The notes below the pieces were generated by a model. It searched no databases, was not told where the DNA came from, and worked only from the letters and a program-made list of their open reading frames with translations. 64,000 nt of DNA, taken from NCBI RefSeq assembly GCF_031326205.1, contig NZ_CP133721.1, forward strand, positions 434,001 through 498,000, read 5' to 3'. This document shows, in pieces, positions 26,148 through 35,936 of the stretch. The translations under genes were made by a program, and so were the position numbers. How positions within the stretch are numbered: position 1 is the stretch's first letter; the number at the start of each line of letters is the position of its first letter. This DNA comes from Flavobacterium sp. 20NA77.7. Its GTDB lineage: Bacteria > Bacteroidota > Bacteroidia > Flavobacteriales > Flavobacteriaceae.

Positions 26148-27536
26148 TTATTTTCTTCTTCTGCCGTTTCCGGTTGCTTCTGTTCCCATGTAATCTTGAA
26201 CAGTTCTAAATCCGATGTAACTTCTTGCCGAATCTCCATATTCAAAATCACGTGTTGATACTTGTAAAAAGAACGCTACGTCTTTCCATGAACCACCACG
26301 AATTACTTTTCTTTGGTTTTTCATGTCAGCTACATTAGGATTCATTGTTGAAACAAATTCATATGCACCCGCATCATAAGAAGACTGTGTCCATTCTGAA
26401 ACGTTTCCAGCCATATTATATAAGTTGAAATCGTTTGGCTCAAATGATTTAGCTTCTACAGTGTATAATGCACCATCAGCAGCATAATCTCCTCGGTTCG
26501 GTTTAAAGTTTGCTAAGAAACAACCTCTGTCATTTTTAGCATACGGTCCACCCCAAGGATAGGTTCCTGATTCTACACCGCCTCTTGCAGCATATTCCCA
26601 TTCTGCTTCTGAAGGTAAGCGGAATGAATTTACTTGGTCTCTTCCTTTTAATTTTTTTACATATGCATTTTTATACATGGTTCTCCAAGCACAAAATGCT
26701 CTTGCTTGATTCCAATTTACACCTACTACTGGATATTCTGCATACGCTTGATGCCAGAAATAGTCATTGTGCATTGGTTCGTTATAAGAATATGACCAGT
26801 CTTTAATCCAAACTGTTGTATCAGGGTAAACTTCGATAGGAGGTGTTTCCTCAAAGAAATTTTTACGCCCTTTTTTCTTAACCGCTTTATTTAAGTCAAC
26901 TTGGTTGTATTTGAATTTTAATTTTCTAACGTCAATCGTTTTTAACCCATTAAACGATTCTGCGTCTGGCAAATACATAGAGTCCATTACTTCAACGTAA
27001 TGTTCATCTGGGTATTTTTTAGTTTCTTTGATTAATTTTACTTTTTTGTTCAATTTTCTGAACGCATAGGGATCGTCATCTGTACCTAAACTATAATAGT
27101 TGTCATACATATATTTGTCATATGGCGTCATCTTAGCAGGATCTACATCTGCAAAAGCAAAATCACCAATGCTGCCTGTTTTGCTTCCTTTACCGCCTGG
27201 TTTTATACCTTGCTCTTCAGCAGTTACAGCTAGTCTTGTTCGGATAGTAGAGTCCTTTACCCATTCTACAAATTGACGGTATTCACTATTTGTGATTTCT
27301 GTTTCATCCATGTAAAACGAACGCACAGTTACTGTTTTTGTAGGGGCATCTTGAACATTTGCCACGTCATCATCTGACTTACCCATTATAAAAGCACCAC
27401 CAGGGACAAGGGTCATTCCATATGGCTTTTCTGAATGCCATTTTTTACCTTTAACTCCTACAAGCTCTCCTTTGTCGCCCTTACCACAGCTTACAAGTAA
27501 AGCTAGTGTTGCTGATAATAATACTAATTTTTTCAT
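26148..27536 (-). CDS. gldK: Gliding motility/T9SS lipoprotein GldK
   Basis: GldK is an outer-membrane-associated lipoprotein that forms a ring with GldN. The 462-residue protein has a lipoprotein signal (lipobox LLVSC, Cys17 or so) and then the formylglycine-generating-enzyme (SUMF1) fold: VPGGAFIMGKSDDD, FYMDETEITNSEYRQFVEW, YPVVGVNWNQARAFCAWR, RLPSEAEWEYAARGG, NMAGNVSEWTQSSY, and VIRGGSWKD. It is the first gene of gldKLMN; the 133-base gap before it holds no -7 box I can recognise. Confidence 0.96.
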   Translation of the reverse strand: MKKLVLLSATLALLVSCGKGDKGELVGVKGKKWHSEKPYGMTLVPGGAFIMGKSDDDVANVQDAPTKTVTVRSFYMDETEITNSEYRQFVEWVKDSTIRTRLAVTAEEQGIKPGGKGSKTGSIGDFAFADVDPAKMTPYDKYMYDNYYSLGTDDDPYAFRKLNKKVKLIKETKKYPDEHYVEVMDSMYLPDAESFNGLKTIDVRKLKFKYNQVDLNKAVKKKGRKNFFEETPPIEVYPDTTVWIKDWSYSYNEPMHNDYFWHQAYAEYPVVGVNWNQARAFCAWRTMYKNAYVKKLKGRDQVNSFRLPSEAEWEYAARGGVESGTYPWGGPYAKNDRGCFLANFKPNRGDYAADGALYTVEAKSFEPNDFNLYNMAGNVSEWTQSSYDAGAYEFVSTMNPNVADMKNQRKVIRGGSWKDVAFFLQVSTRDFEYGDSARSYIGFRTVQDYMGTEATGNGRRRK

Positions 27537-27669
27537 ATAAAATTGGGTTAATAACTTTATTTATTTGAGGCCGTAAACCTATTTAATTATTTTGACATAT
27601 ACAATAGTTCATGAAAAAAAATCATAAAAAAAGTGTTTTTTGTCGATTTTCTTAACACATTTATCGAGT

Positions 27670-28815
27670 TTATAAATAGCTTTTTCGATGTGCTTTCCAC
27701 CATCTTTCGGGTATTTCATCTTGACAAGCAGCTAGGTAATCCTCATGTGTACAAGGTAATAACGTATGATTTGTTGTTTTATTGTATTTGTTTTTTATAC
27801 TAATTTCTATCCACCATCTTTCAGATCGATTACTTTTATAAAAAACTAATTCTTCTTCTTCTACTAAAACAATATACTTGAGGTAGTTAGATTTGTCTTC
27901 AAAAGGATATTCTAGTGAACGGTAATGATGCCCTTCAATAAAATACCAGATAATTTGTGCAATTAAATGAAATTCATTGGAACTGTACAAATGATTAAAA
28001 ATACCAAAAGCACTTACTTTATCACTGATTCCTGCATAGCGTGCTAATAAGCATATTTCTCTTCCGTCAAAGCCATTTGGAAAAAAGGAAACGTTGTTTC
28101 CAGAATCAGCACTTTTAACCGCTTGTAAGTCTAAACTAATTAAATCCGCATCTCTGAATACTGGCTCTACAACTGCTGGATTTTTTATGATTTCACCTAA
28201 GCGAAAAGCGTCAAAGTATAATTTTTCAGCTAAATCAATTTCTTCTTGTGAATTATAATAGGTTTGATACCCTATATTACTATAATTAAATAAGTTAGTA
28301 GGTTCTTCAACAATTATTTTAGATAAATATCCATTTGATTCTTTACCATTTTCTTTTGCAAAATCAAATTGGTTGTCAATAGCAACAAGATTAACCATCT
28401 GTTCTAAATGGTCATACGCTCTGTACATAGCAAATGTTAAATCTTGCGATCCTCCAATAATAATGGGTATGATTTTTTTCTTAATTAAGGCTTCACAAAT
28501 CGTTTTTATTACAAAATAAGTGTCAGTTAAAGATTCTCCTGCAACAACATCACCTAAATCTGCAATACTTTTTTGCCAATTTCCAGGATACAATGTGTAA
28601 AATTGTTTTCTGAAGCTATCAAAACTAAAGTCTTCATTAGTTAACGCTGCTCCTCTATTTTCATTAACACAAATTAGTGCTAGACTGCATAAGTCTAAAT
28701 TAGGAAAGTCAGTACTTGTGTGCATTACAACCTTTTTACCTAATGATTGATTAGACAAACTTTCAACATAGTTTACTATGTTTTCTGAAACGGGTTGTAA
28801 AAATTCAAAAGCCAT
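27670..28815 (-). CDS. Arginase/formimidoylglutamase-fold protein, probably not a metal enzyme
   Basis: The 381-residue protein aligns with the ureohydrolase (arginase, agmatinase, formimidoylglutamase) fold. The three metal motifs are recognisable but changed: GGSQD at 121-125 where the family has GG(D)H, DNQFD at 147-151 where it has DAHxD, and SLDLQ at 227-231 where it has SxDxD. Thus Gln replaces ligand positions at 124, 149 and 231, while Asp147, Asp151 and Asp229 remain. With half the ligands gone a normal dimanganese site is unlikely. It begins 6 bases after topA and precedes gldK, so a link to DNA topology or to T9SS could be considered, without evidence. Database names of formimidoylglutamase should be treated with care. 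Confidence 0.8.
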   Translation of the reverse strand: MAFEFLQPVSENIVNYVESLSNQSLGKKVVMHTSTDFPNLDLCSLALICVNENRGAALTNEDFSFDSFRKQFYTLYPGNWQKSIADLGDVVAGESLTDTYFVIKTICEALIKKKIIPIIIGGSQDLTFAMYRAYDHLEQMVNLVAIDNQFDFAKENGKESNGYLSKIIVEEPTNLFNYSNIGYQTYYNSQEEIDLAEKLYFDAFRLGEIIKNPAVVEPVFRDADLISLDLQAVKSADSGNNVSFFPNGFDGREICLLARYAGISDKVSAFGIFNHLYSSNEFHLIAQIIWYFIEGHHYRSLEYPFEDKSNYLKYIVLVEEEELVFYKSNRSERWWIEISIKNKYNKTTNHTLLPCTHEDYLAACQDEIPERWWKAHRKSYL

Positions 28816-28821
28816 AAAAGG

Positions 28822-31308
28822 TTATTTCTTTTTAGTAGTTGTTTTTTTTGCTGTTGCTTTCTTTGCAGGTGTTTTTTTATCTAGTATTTCTTTAATTTGT
28901 TCCAAAGATAATTTGGCAACATCTACATCTTTACTCAATTCTATTTTGATTTTGCCTTTTAGAATTATAGATTTTCCCCATCGCGCTTTTTCTACTCGTA
29001 TGCCTTCGGCTGGCCAATCGTGAATTATTTTATCAATGTCTTTTTGAATTTTTTCTTCAATTAACTCATTTAAATCTGTTTGTGATAATTGGTCAAAATT
29101 ATATTTTTTATTCACATTAATAAATAAGCCATTCCACTTGATAAAAGGTCCAAAACGACCTACTCCTTTTTGTATGGGTAGATTGTTATAAGTGCCAATA
29201 GGTGCATCGGCTTGTTGCTTTTCACCAATTAATTCTTTAGCGCGTTCTAATGTTACGTCTAGTGGGTCTTCGCCTTTTGGAAGAGAAATAAATTGTTTGC
29301 CAAAACGTACATAGGGGCCAAATCTACCATTGTTTACTTCAATGGTTTCCCCGTCAAGTTCTCCTAATGTTTTAGGTAGTAAAAAAAGATTCAGTGTTTC
29401 CTCTAGTGTAATGGTGCTTATGTTTTGGTCTGCCCGTAAGCTTGCAAATTGTTTTTCGGTATCATCAGCTTCTCCTATTTGTGCCATTGGACCAAATTTT
29501 CCTAATCTTACACTTACTTGTTTTCCTGTTTTCGGGTCTTTACCTAATATACGCTCGCCTGTTTCTCTTTCGGCATTGTTTTCAACATTTGATACAATCG
29601 GGTGAAAATGATTGTAAAAATCACGCATCATTTTACTCCAATCTTCTTTTCCTTCAGCAATTTCGTCAAAATCTTGCTCCACTTTTGCGGTGAAATTGTA
29701 ATCTAAAATGGTTTCAAAATTTTTAACTAAGAAGTCATTAACGATTCCTCCAATATCTGTAGGAACTAATTTCCCTTTATCAGAACCAAATGTCTCTTTT
29801 AAGTGAGCAGATTTAAGTTCGCCATTTTTTAATATTAATTGGGTATACTTTCTTTCTGTTCCTTCAAAACTTCCTTTTTCAACATAATTTCTGTTGATTA
29901 TGGTTGAGATAGTTGGAGCATACGTTGAAGGTCGCCCAATACCTAATTCTTCTAGTTTTTTTACTAAAGAAGCTTCTGTATATCTTGAAGGAGGTCTACT
30001 GAAACGTTCGGTTGCAGAGATGAAATTATTTATTAATTGTTCATTTATTCTTAACGCTGGTAACATGCCTTCTTGTTCATCATCATCATCGTCATTTCCT
30101 TCTAAATACACTTTAAGAAAACCTTCAAATTTGATTACCTCACCGGTTGCTACAAATTGTTCATTATGAGAAGATGCATTGATTTTAACATTTGTGCGTT
30201 CTAAGGCTGCATCACTCATTTGGGAAGCAATTGTTCGTTTCCAAATCAAATCATATAAACGCGCTTGGTCTCTATCCAGATCAACTGTATGACGACTCAT
30301 GTCTGTAGGGCGAATCGCTTCGTGAGCTTCTTGAGCCCCTTTTGATTTAGTTGAAAAATTTCTTGGTTTACTAAATTCGCTACCATAATAGGAAATAATT
30401 TCCGCTTGTGCAGCTGCCATTGCTTCTTGAGAAAGATTTACACTATCTGTTCTCATATAGGTAATTAATCCGGCTTCATACAAACGTTGTGCAATTTGCA
30501 TGGTAATCCCTACGGGTAAGTATAGTTTTCTCGCTGCTTCCTGTTGTAATGTCGAAGTTGTAAAAGGTGCGGCAGGTGATTTTTTTGTGGGTTTGGTTTC
30601 TAAATCAGCCACTTTAAATGTTGCGGCGCTGTTTTTTTCTAAAAAAAGTTTTGCTTCTGCTTGTGTAGTGAAATTTTTAGCTAATTTAGCTTTAACTACT
30701 TTTCCAGCTTCATTTGTGAATTCTGCCGCTATGGAAAAACTTGCTTCCGCCTTAAAGTCTTGTATTTCGCGTTCACGTTCTACAATTAAACGAACCGAAA
30801 CAGATTGTACTCTTCCTGCAGATAAGCCGCCTTTTACTTTTTTCCATAAAACAGGTGATAATTCATATCCTACTAAACGGTCTAAAACTCTTCGAGCTTG
30901 TTGTGCGTTAACTAAATTATAATCAATACCTCTTGGATTTTCAATCGCTTTTTGAATGGCTGTTTTGGTGATTTCGTGAAAAACAATACGTTTTGTTTTA
31001 CTTTTATCTAGTTTTAATTCTTCGGCTAAATGCCACGCAATGGCTTCTCCTTCACGGTCTTCATCGGAAGCTAACCAAACCATTTCTGCATTTTTAGCTA
31101 AATCTTTTAATTTTTTAACTAATGCTTTTTTATCTGAAGAAACTTCATATTTTGGTTTAAAGTCATTCGCCACATCTACCCCAATCTCTTTTGAAGGTAA
31201 ATCTGCAATGTGCCCATAACTGGACTCTACTTGATACTCTTTACCTAAAAATTTTTCGATAGTTTTTGCCTTAGCTGGCGACTCCACGATGACTAAATTC
31301 TTTGCCAT
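28822..31308 (-). CDS. topA: DNA topoisomerase I
   Basis: This type IA topoisomerase relaxes negative supercoils. From ATG 31308 it has 828 residues. It shows the TOPRIM opening NLVIVESPAKAKTIEKFLG, SDEDREGEAIAWHL, the active-site tyrosine in LITYMRTDS, and the RPPSRYTEASLVKKLEELGIGRPSTYA block. Instead of Cys4 zinc fingers, the C terminus has repeats of the topoisomerase C-terminal type (KFGPMAQIG, GRFGPYVRFGKQF, GRFGPFIKW), then a Lys-rich tail (KKATAKKTTTKKK). A longer TTG start at 31356 is possible but lies upstream of the probable promoter. Confidence 0.96.
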   Translation of the reverse strand: MAKNLVIVESPAKAKTIEKFLGKEYQVESSYGHIADLPSKEIGVDVANDFKPKYEVSSDKKALVKKLKDLAKNAEMVWLASDEDREGEAIAWHLAEELKLDKSKTKRIVFHEITKTAIQKAIENPRGIDYNLVNAQQARRVLDRLVGYELSPVLWKKVKGGLSAGRVQSVSVRLIVEREREIQDFKAEASFSIAAEFTNEAGKVVKAKLAKNFTTQAEAKLFLEKNSAATFKVADLETKPTKKSPAAPFTTSTLQQEAARKLYLPVGITMQIAQRLYEAGLITYMRTDSVNLSQEAMAAAQAEIISYYGSEFSKPRNFSTKSKGAQEAHEAIRPTDMSRHTVDLDRDQARLYDLIWKRTIASQMSDAALERTNVKINASSHNEQFVATGEVIKFEGFLKVYLEGNDDDDDEQEGMLPALRINEQLINNFISATERFSRPPSRYTEASLVKKLEELGIGRPSTYAPTISTIINRNYVEKGSFEGTERKYTQLILKNGELKSAHLKETFGSDKGKLVPTDIGGIVNDFLVKNFETILDYNFTAKVEQDFDEIAEGKEDWSKMMRDFYNHFHPIVSNVENNAERETGERILGKDPKTGKQVSVRLGKFGPMAQIGEADDTEKQFASLRADQNISTITLEETLNLFLLPKTLGELDGETIEVNNGRFGPYVRFGKQFISLPKGEDPLDVTLERAKELIGEKQQADAPIGTYNNLPIQKGVGRFGPFIKWNGLFINVNKKYNFDQLSQTDLNELIEEKIQKDIDKIIHDWPAEGIRVEKARWGKSIILKGKIKIELSKDVDVAKLSLEQIKEILDKKTPAKKATAKKTTTKKK

Positions 31309-31327
31309 TTTCACTTTTTTGATGCGA

Positions 31328-31335
31328 CAAAAGTA
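31328..31335 (-). promoter_or_regulatory. -7 box of topA
   Basis: TACTTTTG on the minus strand matches TAnnTTTG and lies 19 bases before the ATG at 31308, which supports that start. Confidence 0.55.
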
Positions 31336-31385
31336 GAAGTTTTTTTTTAGATACATATATAGGTGTGTTTTTTTTATTTTTAAAA

Positions 31386-31416
31386 TTGTTTTTTTGTAGA
31401 AAAAAAATTACATTTG
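31386..31416 (+). promoter_or_regulatory. Promoter of the LRR protein gene
   Basis: TTG (31386-31388) and TACATTTG (31409-31416) are spaced by 20 bases, matching the Bacteroidota pattern. The resulting 5' leader would be about 150 bases. No gene is seen in this leader. Confidence 0.55.
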
Positions 31417-31575
31417 TTTTATTAATTTAATTATATGAAATAGCCATAACAAACTCGTTTGCTTGTAATTGAAAATCATCGAACACGAATGAAAACAATA
31501 AAATTGTGAGATAAACACAGATAAATAAAAAGGCGATAACATATATGACCTTTTATAAATAAAATTTTACACATT

Positions 31576-34257
31576 ATGAAAAAATTTAACACATTATCGT
31601 TTCTTTTTCTTGTAATAGTTACACAAGCACAAATAGTAAATATCCCGGATGCTAATTTTAAAGCAAAGTTGTTGCAAGCTAGTTCTTCTAATACTATTGC
31701 TTCCTCACAATCACCTGTTTATAATGCTACTGATGGAACTTTGTCTGTAACATCATATAACAACATAGACGCCAATAATGACGGAGAAATACAAGTAACA
31801 GAAACACAAGCTATAAAATGGTTAAATATTGAAAATTCTTCAATTTTAAACCTAACAGGTTTAGATGCTTTTATAAATTTGCAGTATTTGGATTGTGGTT
31901 TTAATCATTTAACCACCTTAGATGTTTCCGGTTTAACAAATTTGCAGCAATTGTATTGTTCTCAAAATCAATTAACCTCCTTAAATGTTTCGGGCTTATC
32001 GAATTTGCAGTATTTGAGTTGTGGTAATAATCAATTAACCAGCTTAAATGTTTCAGGCTTATCGAATTTGCAGGATTTGAATTGTGATTCTAATCAATTG
32101 ACCACCTTAAATGTTTCAGGCTTATCGAATTTACGGAGATTGGATTGTAGTACTAATCAATTGACCACCTTAAATGTTTTAGGTTTATCGAATTTGCAGT
32201 CTTTGGGTTGTAGTACTAATCAATTAACCTCCTTAAATGTTTCGGGTTGTACGAATTTGCAGTATTTGGATTGTAGTGGTGATCAATTGATCACCTTAAA
32301 TGTTTCCGGTTGTACGAATTTGATAAGGTTGTATTGTAATTTTAATGAATTAACCAGTTTAGATGTTTCCGGTTTAACAAATTTGCAGCATTTGTTTTGT
32401 TATCAAAATCAATTAACCACCTTAAATATTTCGGGTTGTACGAATTTATCTTCTTTGAGTTGTGCTAATAATCAATTAACCAGCTTAAATGTTTCGGGCT
32501 TATCGAATTTGCAGTATTTGAGTTGTGGTAATAATCAATTAACCAGCTTAAATGTTTCGGGTTTATCGAATTTGCTACATTTGTTATGTTATCAAAATCA
32601 ATTAACCTCCTTAAATGTTTCGGGTTTTACGAATTTGCAGTCTTTGAGTTGTGCTAATAATCAATTAACCAGCTTAAATGTTTCGGGCTTATCGAATTTG
32701 CGGACTTTGTTATGTTTTTCTAATCAATTGACCACCTTATTTATTAATAACGGAAATACTAATTGGCAAGATTTGGTTTTTTCAAGTAATCCTAATCTTC
32801 ATTATATATGTGCAGATGAAGAAGATTTAATCTTAGTGCAAAACAAAATCAATCAATATGGTATGGGGTCAACCTGCCATGTAAATAGTTATTGTAGTTT
32901 TACACCAGGTGGCACGTTTTATACAATTAATGGCAATAACCGTTTAGACAGTAATAATAATGGATGTGATGCCAGTGATGGTTTGTATCGAAATTTAAAA
33001 ATTAATATTACTAATGGTACACAATCAGGGAGTTTAATTGCTAATGAGGCAGGAAATTATTCTATTCCAGTTCAAGCAGGTACTCACACGCTTACTCCTG
33101 TGTTTGAAAACCCAAGTTATTTTAACGTTAGCCCAGCAACTACAACGGTAAGTTTTCCTTCGCAAAGTAGTCCTTTTGTTCAAAATTTTTGTATTACGGC
33201 TAATGGAGTGCACCACGATTTAGAAGTTACAGTTGTTCCAATTGGGGTAGCTCGCCCAGGTTTTGATGCGGCATATAAAATTGTATATAAAAACAAAGGC
33301 AATCAAATTGAAAATGCAAGCTTAACCTTTGGTTATAACGATAATGTTATGGATTTTATTAACGCTTCAGTTGCTACAACTAGTCAGGTTGTTGGGCAAT
33401 TATCTTGGAATTTAGGTAATTTAGCGCCATTTCAATCCGGAACAATTACTGTGAGTTTTAATCTGAATACACCTATTGAAACGCCTCCGTTAAATGCTGG
33501 AAATGTTCTTGCTTATACTGCTACAATATCACTAATTGCTATTGATGAAACACCTACTGATAATGCGTTTACTTTAAATCAAACCGTTGTTAATTCCTAC
33601 GATCCAAATGATAAAACGTGTTTAGAAGGACCAATAATTAATCCTTCAAAAATAGGCGATTATGTTACCTATCAAATTCGTTTTGAAAATACGGGTACTT
33701 TTCCTGCACAAAACATTGTAGTAAAAGATATGATTGATACCGCGAAATTTGATGTTTCTATGTTACAAATAATAAATAGTAGTCACACTTGTTACGCAAA
33801 AATCACAGGTAACAAAGTAGAATTTATTTTTGAAAATATCAACCTACCTTTTGCAGATGCTACAAATGATGGGTATGTAGTGTTTAAAATTAAATCGTTG
33901 CCAACTTTAACAGTGAACAGTACGGTTAGTAATTCGGCTTCTATTTATTTTGATTATAATTTTCCAATTATAACCAATACGGCTACTTCTACCTATCAAT
34001 TGTTAAATGCTAATAGTTTTGTTTTTGAAAATGAATTTGCTTTATATCCAAATCCGGTTAAAGACAATTTTGCGATTAAGACTAAAAATAGTTTAGAAAT
34101 ACAATCTTTGGAAATTTATAATACATTAGGACAAATAGTGCTAGCTATTCCAAGATTTTCAGAAAATGTCGATGTTTCTTCACTACAAAGAGGCACGTAT
34201 TTAGTAAAAGTAAATACCGAAAAGGGTAGTAGTGGTGTCAGGATAATTAAAGAGTAA
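31576..34257 (+). CDS. T9SS-exported leucine-rich-repeat protein
   Basis: The 893-residue protein has a signal peptide (1-18, TQAQ), a short region with a possible calcium-type loop (DANNDGEIQVTE), then 13 regular leucine-rich repeats of 21 residues (about 115-388) with the unit LNVSGLSNLQYLSCGNNQLTS and variants. Next come a prealbumin-like domain, a DUF11-type region, a conserved block beginning SYDPNDKTCLEGP (DUF7619 type), and a C-terminal type A T9SS sorting domain from FALYPNPVKDNF to VRIIKE. It should be secreted by the T9SS and attached to the cell surface. Such LRR proteins often bind proteins or surfaces; the partner is unknown. Confidence 0.9.
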   Translation: MKKFNTLSFLFLVIVTQAQIVNIPDANFKAKLLQASSSNTIASSQSPVYNATDGTLSVTSYNNIDANNDGEIQVTETQAIKWLNIENSSILNLTGLDAFINLQYLDCGFNHLTTLDVSGLTNLQQLYCSQNQLTSLNVSGLSNLQYLSCGNNQLTSLNVSGLSNLQDLNCDSNQLTTLNVSGLSNLRRLDCSTNQLTTLNVLGLSNLQSLGCSTNQLTSLNVSGCTNLQYLDCSGDQLITLNVSGCTNLIRLYCNFNELTSLDVSGLTNLQHLFCYQNQLTTLNISGCTNLSSLSCANNQLTSLNVSGLSNLQYLSCGNNQLTSLNVSGLSNLLHLLCYQNQLTSLNVSGFTNLQSLSCANNQLTSLNVSGLSNLRTLLCFSNQLTTLFINNGNTNWQDLVFSSNPNLHYICADEEDLILVQNKINQYGMGSTCHVNSYCSFTPGGTFYTINGNNRLDSNNNGCDASDGLYRNLKINITNGTQSGSLIANEAGNYSIPVQAGTHTLTPVFENPSYFNVSPATTTVSFPSQSSPFVQNFCITANGVHHDLEVTVVPIGVARPGFDAAYKIVYKNKGNQIENASLTFGYNDNVMDFINASVATTSQVVGQLSWNLGNLAPFQSGTITVSFNLNTPIETPPLNAGNVLAYTATISLIAIDETPTDNAFTLNQTVVNSYDPNDKTCLEGPIINPSKIGDYVTYQIRFENTGTFPAQNIVVKDMIDTAKFDVSMLQIINSSHTCYAKITGNKVEFIFENINLPFADATNDGYVVFKIKSLPTLTVNSTVSNSASIYFDYNFPIITNTATSTYQLLNANSFVFENEFALYPNPVKDNFAIKTKNSLEIQSLEIYNTLGQIVLAIPRFSENVDVSSLQRGTYLVKVNTEKGSSGVRIIKE
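31918..32737 (+). repeat. 13 tandem 63-bp LRR units
   Basis: The DNA repeats with a 63-bp period, one leucine-rich repeat each. Units share TTAAATGTTTCGGG, TCGAATTTGCAG and AATCAATTAACC. Units 2 and 10 encode identical 21-residue sequences, a sign of recent exchange between units. Each unit carries a cysteine in the LxC position. Confidence 0.93.
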
Positions 34258-34264
34258 TTAAAGG

Positions 34265-34292
34265 AAAGCAATTCGAAAGAGTTGCTTTTTTT
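34265..34292 (+). terminator. Terminator after the LRR gene
   Basis: AAAGCAA and TTGCTTT form a stem followed by a T run, 7 bases after the LRR gene stop. Confidence 0.8.
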
Positions 34293-34321
34293 ATTAAATT
34301 TTGTTAAACTGACGCTGACAA

Positions 34322-34354
34322 TTTGGCAGATAGTAAAATTTAGTACTATCTTTG
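34322..34354 (+). promoter_or_regulatory. Promoter of the miaB operon
   Basis: TTTG (34322-34325) and TATCTTTG (34347-34354) are separated by 21 bases. Both boxes are perfect matches to the Bacteroidota consensus. Transcription should start near 34361, which excludes the earlier in-frame TTG at 34367 as a likely start. Confidence 0.8.
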
Positions 34355-34408
34355 CTTTCTTAATTTTTGAAAACAAAGTTTTTCGAAAATAAAATTATAA
34401 TACGGATT

Positions 34409-35860
34409 ATGGAAGAAAAGATAATTGAAGAAAATAAACAAGGAACAAGTTTAGTTACCGATAAAAAAGAAACCAATCAAAAGAAATTATTCATTGAAAG
34501 CTACGGTTGTCAAATGAATTTTTCTGATAGCGAAATTGTGGCTTCTATTTTGTCTGAACAAGGCTATAATACAACTCAGAATTTAGAAGAAGCGGATTTA
34601 GTATTGGTTAATACGTGTTCTATAAGAGATAAAGCAGAGCAAACAGTTAGAAAACGTTTGCAAGAATACAATGCCATCAAAAAAATTAATCCAACTATGA
34701 AAGTGGGTGTTTTAGGATGTATGGCAGAGCGTTTGAAAGAGAAATTTTTAGACGAAGAAAAAATTGTAGATATGGTTGTGGGACCAGATGCCTACAAAGA
34801 TATTCCTAATTTGTTGAAAGATGTTGATGAAGGTCGCGATGCCATTAATGTTATTCTTTCAAAAGAAGAAACCTATGGAGATATTCAACCAGTTCGTTTA
34901 AGCAGTAATGGTGTTTCTGCGTTTGTTTCGATTACCCGTGGATGTGATAACATGTGTACGTTTTGTGTAGTTCCGTTTACCAGAGGAAGAGAACGTAGCC
35001 GCGAGCCAGAGAGCATTGTTCAGGAAATTCAAGATTTATGGGATAAAGGCTTTAAAGAAGTTACGTTATTAGGCCAAAATGTAGACAGTTATTTATGGTA
35101 TGGAGGAGGCTTAAAAAAAGATTTTGATAAAGCTTCTGATATGCAAAAAGCGACTGCGGTTGATTTTGCGCAATTGTTAGATAGATGTGCGTCTCAATTT
35201 CCAAAAATGCGTTTTCGTTTTTCTACTTCAAATCCACAAGATATGCATATTGAAGTGATTGAAGTAATGGCAAAGCATCACAATATTTGTAAATATATTC
35301 ACTTGCCTGTACAATCTGGAAGTACCAGAATTTTGGAGGCAATGAATCGTCAACATACTAGAGAAGAATATATCGCTTTAGTTGATAAAATATATGAAAT
35401 CATTCCTGATATTTCTTTATCGCAAGATATGATTGCTGGTTTTCCTACAGAAACAGAAGCAGACCATCAAGATACATTAAGTTTAATGGAACATTGTAAG
35501 TATGATTTTGGGTTTATGTTTGCCTATTCTGAAAGACCAGGAACATTAGCCGCCCGAAAAATGGAAGATGATGTTCCTGAAACGGTTAAGAAAAGAAGAT
35601 TAAATGAAATTATAGATTTACAACAAAAAATGGCTTTAGAACGTACTAAACGTTTTGTAGGTCAAGTAGTGGAAGTGTTAGTAGAAAAAGATTCAAAACG
35701 TTCAGATAAGCATTGGTCGGGTAGAAATTCACAAAATACAGTTGTTGTTTTTCCCAAAGAAAATTATAAACCAGGGGATTTTGTAAATGTTAAAATTACA
35801 GATTGCACCACTGCAACATTAATTGGAGAAGCTGTTGGTTATTCTGAGCGAATGAATTAA
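34409..35860 (+). CDS. miaB: tRNA-2-methylthio-N6-dimethylallyladenosine synthase
   Basis: MiaB is a radical-SAM methylthiotransferase that modifies i6A37 of tRNAs reading UNN codons. From ATG 34409 it has 483 residues. The N-terminal cluster cysteines are in ESYGCQMNFSDSE, VNTCSIRDKAE and LGCMAERLKE; the radical-SAM cluster is in RGCDNMCTFCVVP; a C-terminal TRAM domain holds the VEVLVEKDSKR region. The motif ESYGCQMN distinguishes it from RimO and MtaB. It is the first gene of a run with a sigma-54-type activator, lptE, a TPR gene and secG. Confidence 0.96.
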   Translation: MEEKIIEENKQGTSLVTDKKETNQKKLFIESYGCQMNFSDSEIVASILSEQGYNTTQNLEEADLVLVNTCSIRDKAEQTVRKRLQEYNAIKKINPTMKVGVLGCMAERLKEKFLDEEKIVDMVVGPDAYKDIPNLLKDVDEGRDAINVILSKEETYGDIQPVRLSSNGVSAFVSITRGCDNMCTFCVVPFTRGRERSREPESIVQEIQDLWDKGFKEVTLLGQNVDSYLWYGGGLKKDFDKASDMQKATAVDFAQLLDRCASQFPKMRFRFSTSNPQDMHIEVIEVMAKHHNICKYIHLPVQSGSTRILEAMNRQHTREEYIALVDKIYEIIPDISLSQDMIAGFPTETEADHQDTLSLMEHCKYDFGFMFAYSERPGTLAARKMEDDVPETVKKRRLNEIIDLQQKMALERTKRFVGQVVEVLVEKDSKRSDKHWSGRNSQNTVVVFPKENYKPGDFVNVKITDCTTATLIGEAVGYSERMN

Positions 35861-35936
35861 ATTTATTTTAAGTTTCACGTTTAATAGTTTCATGTTAACT
35901 TTTTAAACCTGAAACCTGAAACTTTAAACTAAAAAA

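Noticed and set aside
27670..28815. Calling the protein an active formimidoylglutamase
   Set aside because: Three of the six expected metal-ligand positions carry Gln, and no histidine degradation genes are nearby.
29330..30922. Plus-strand reading frames opposite topA
   Set aside because: They lie fully inside a well-supported topoisomerase gene and show no family features.
31918..32737. 63-bp repeats as a CRISPR-like array
   Set aside because: No unique spacers; the repeats encode leucine-rich repeats in frame.
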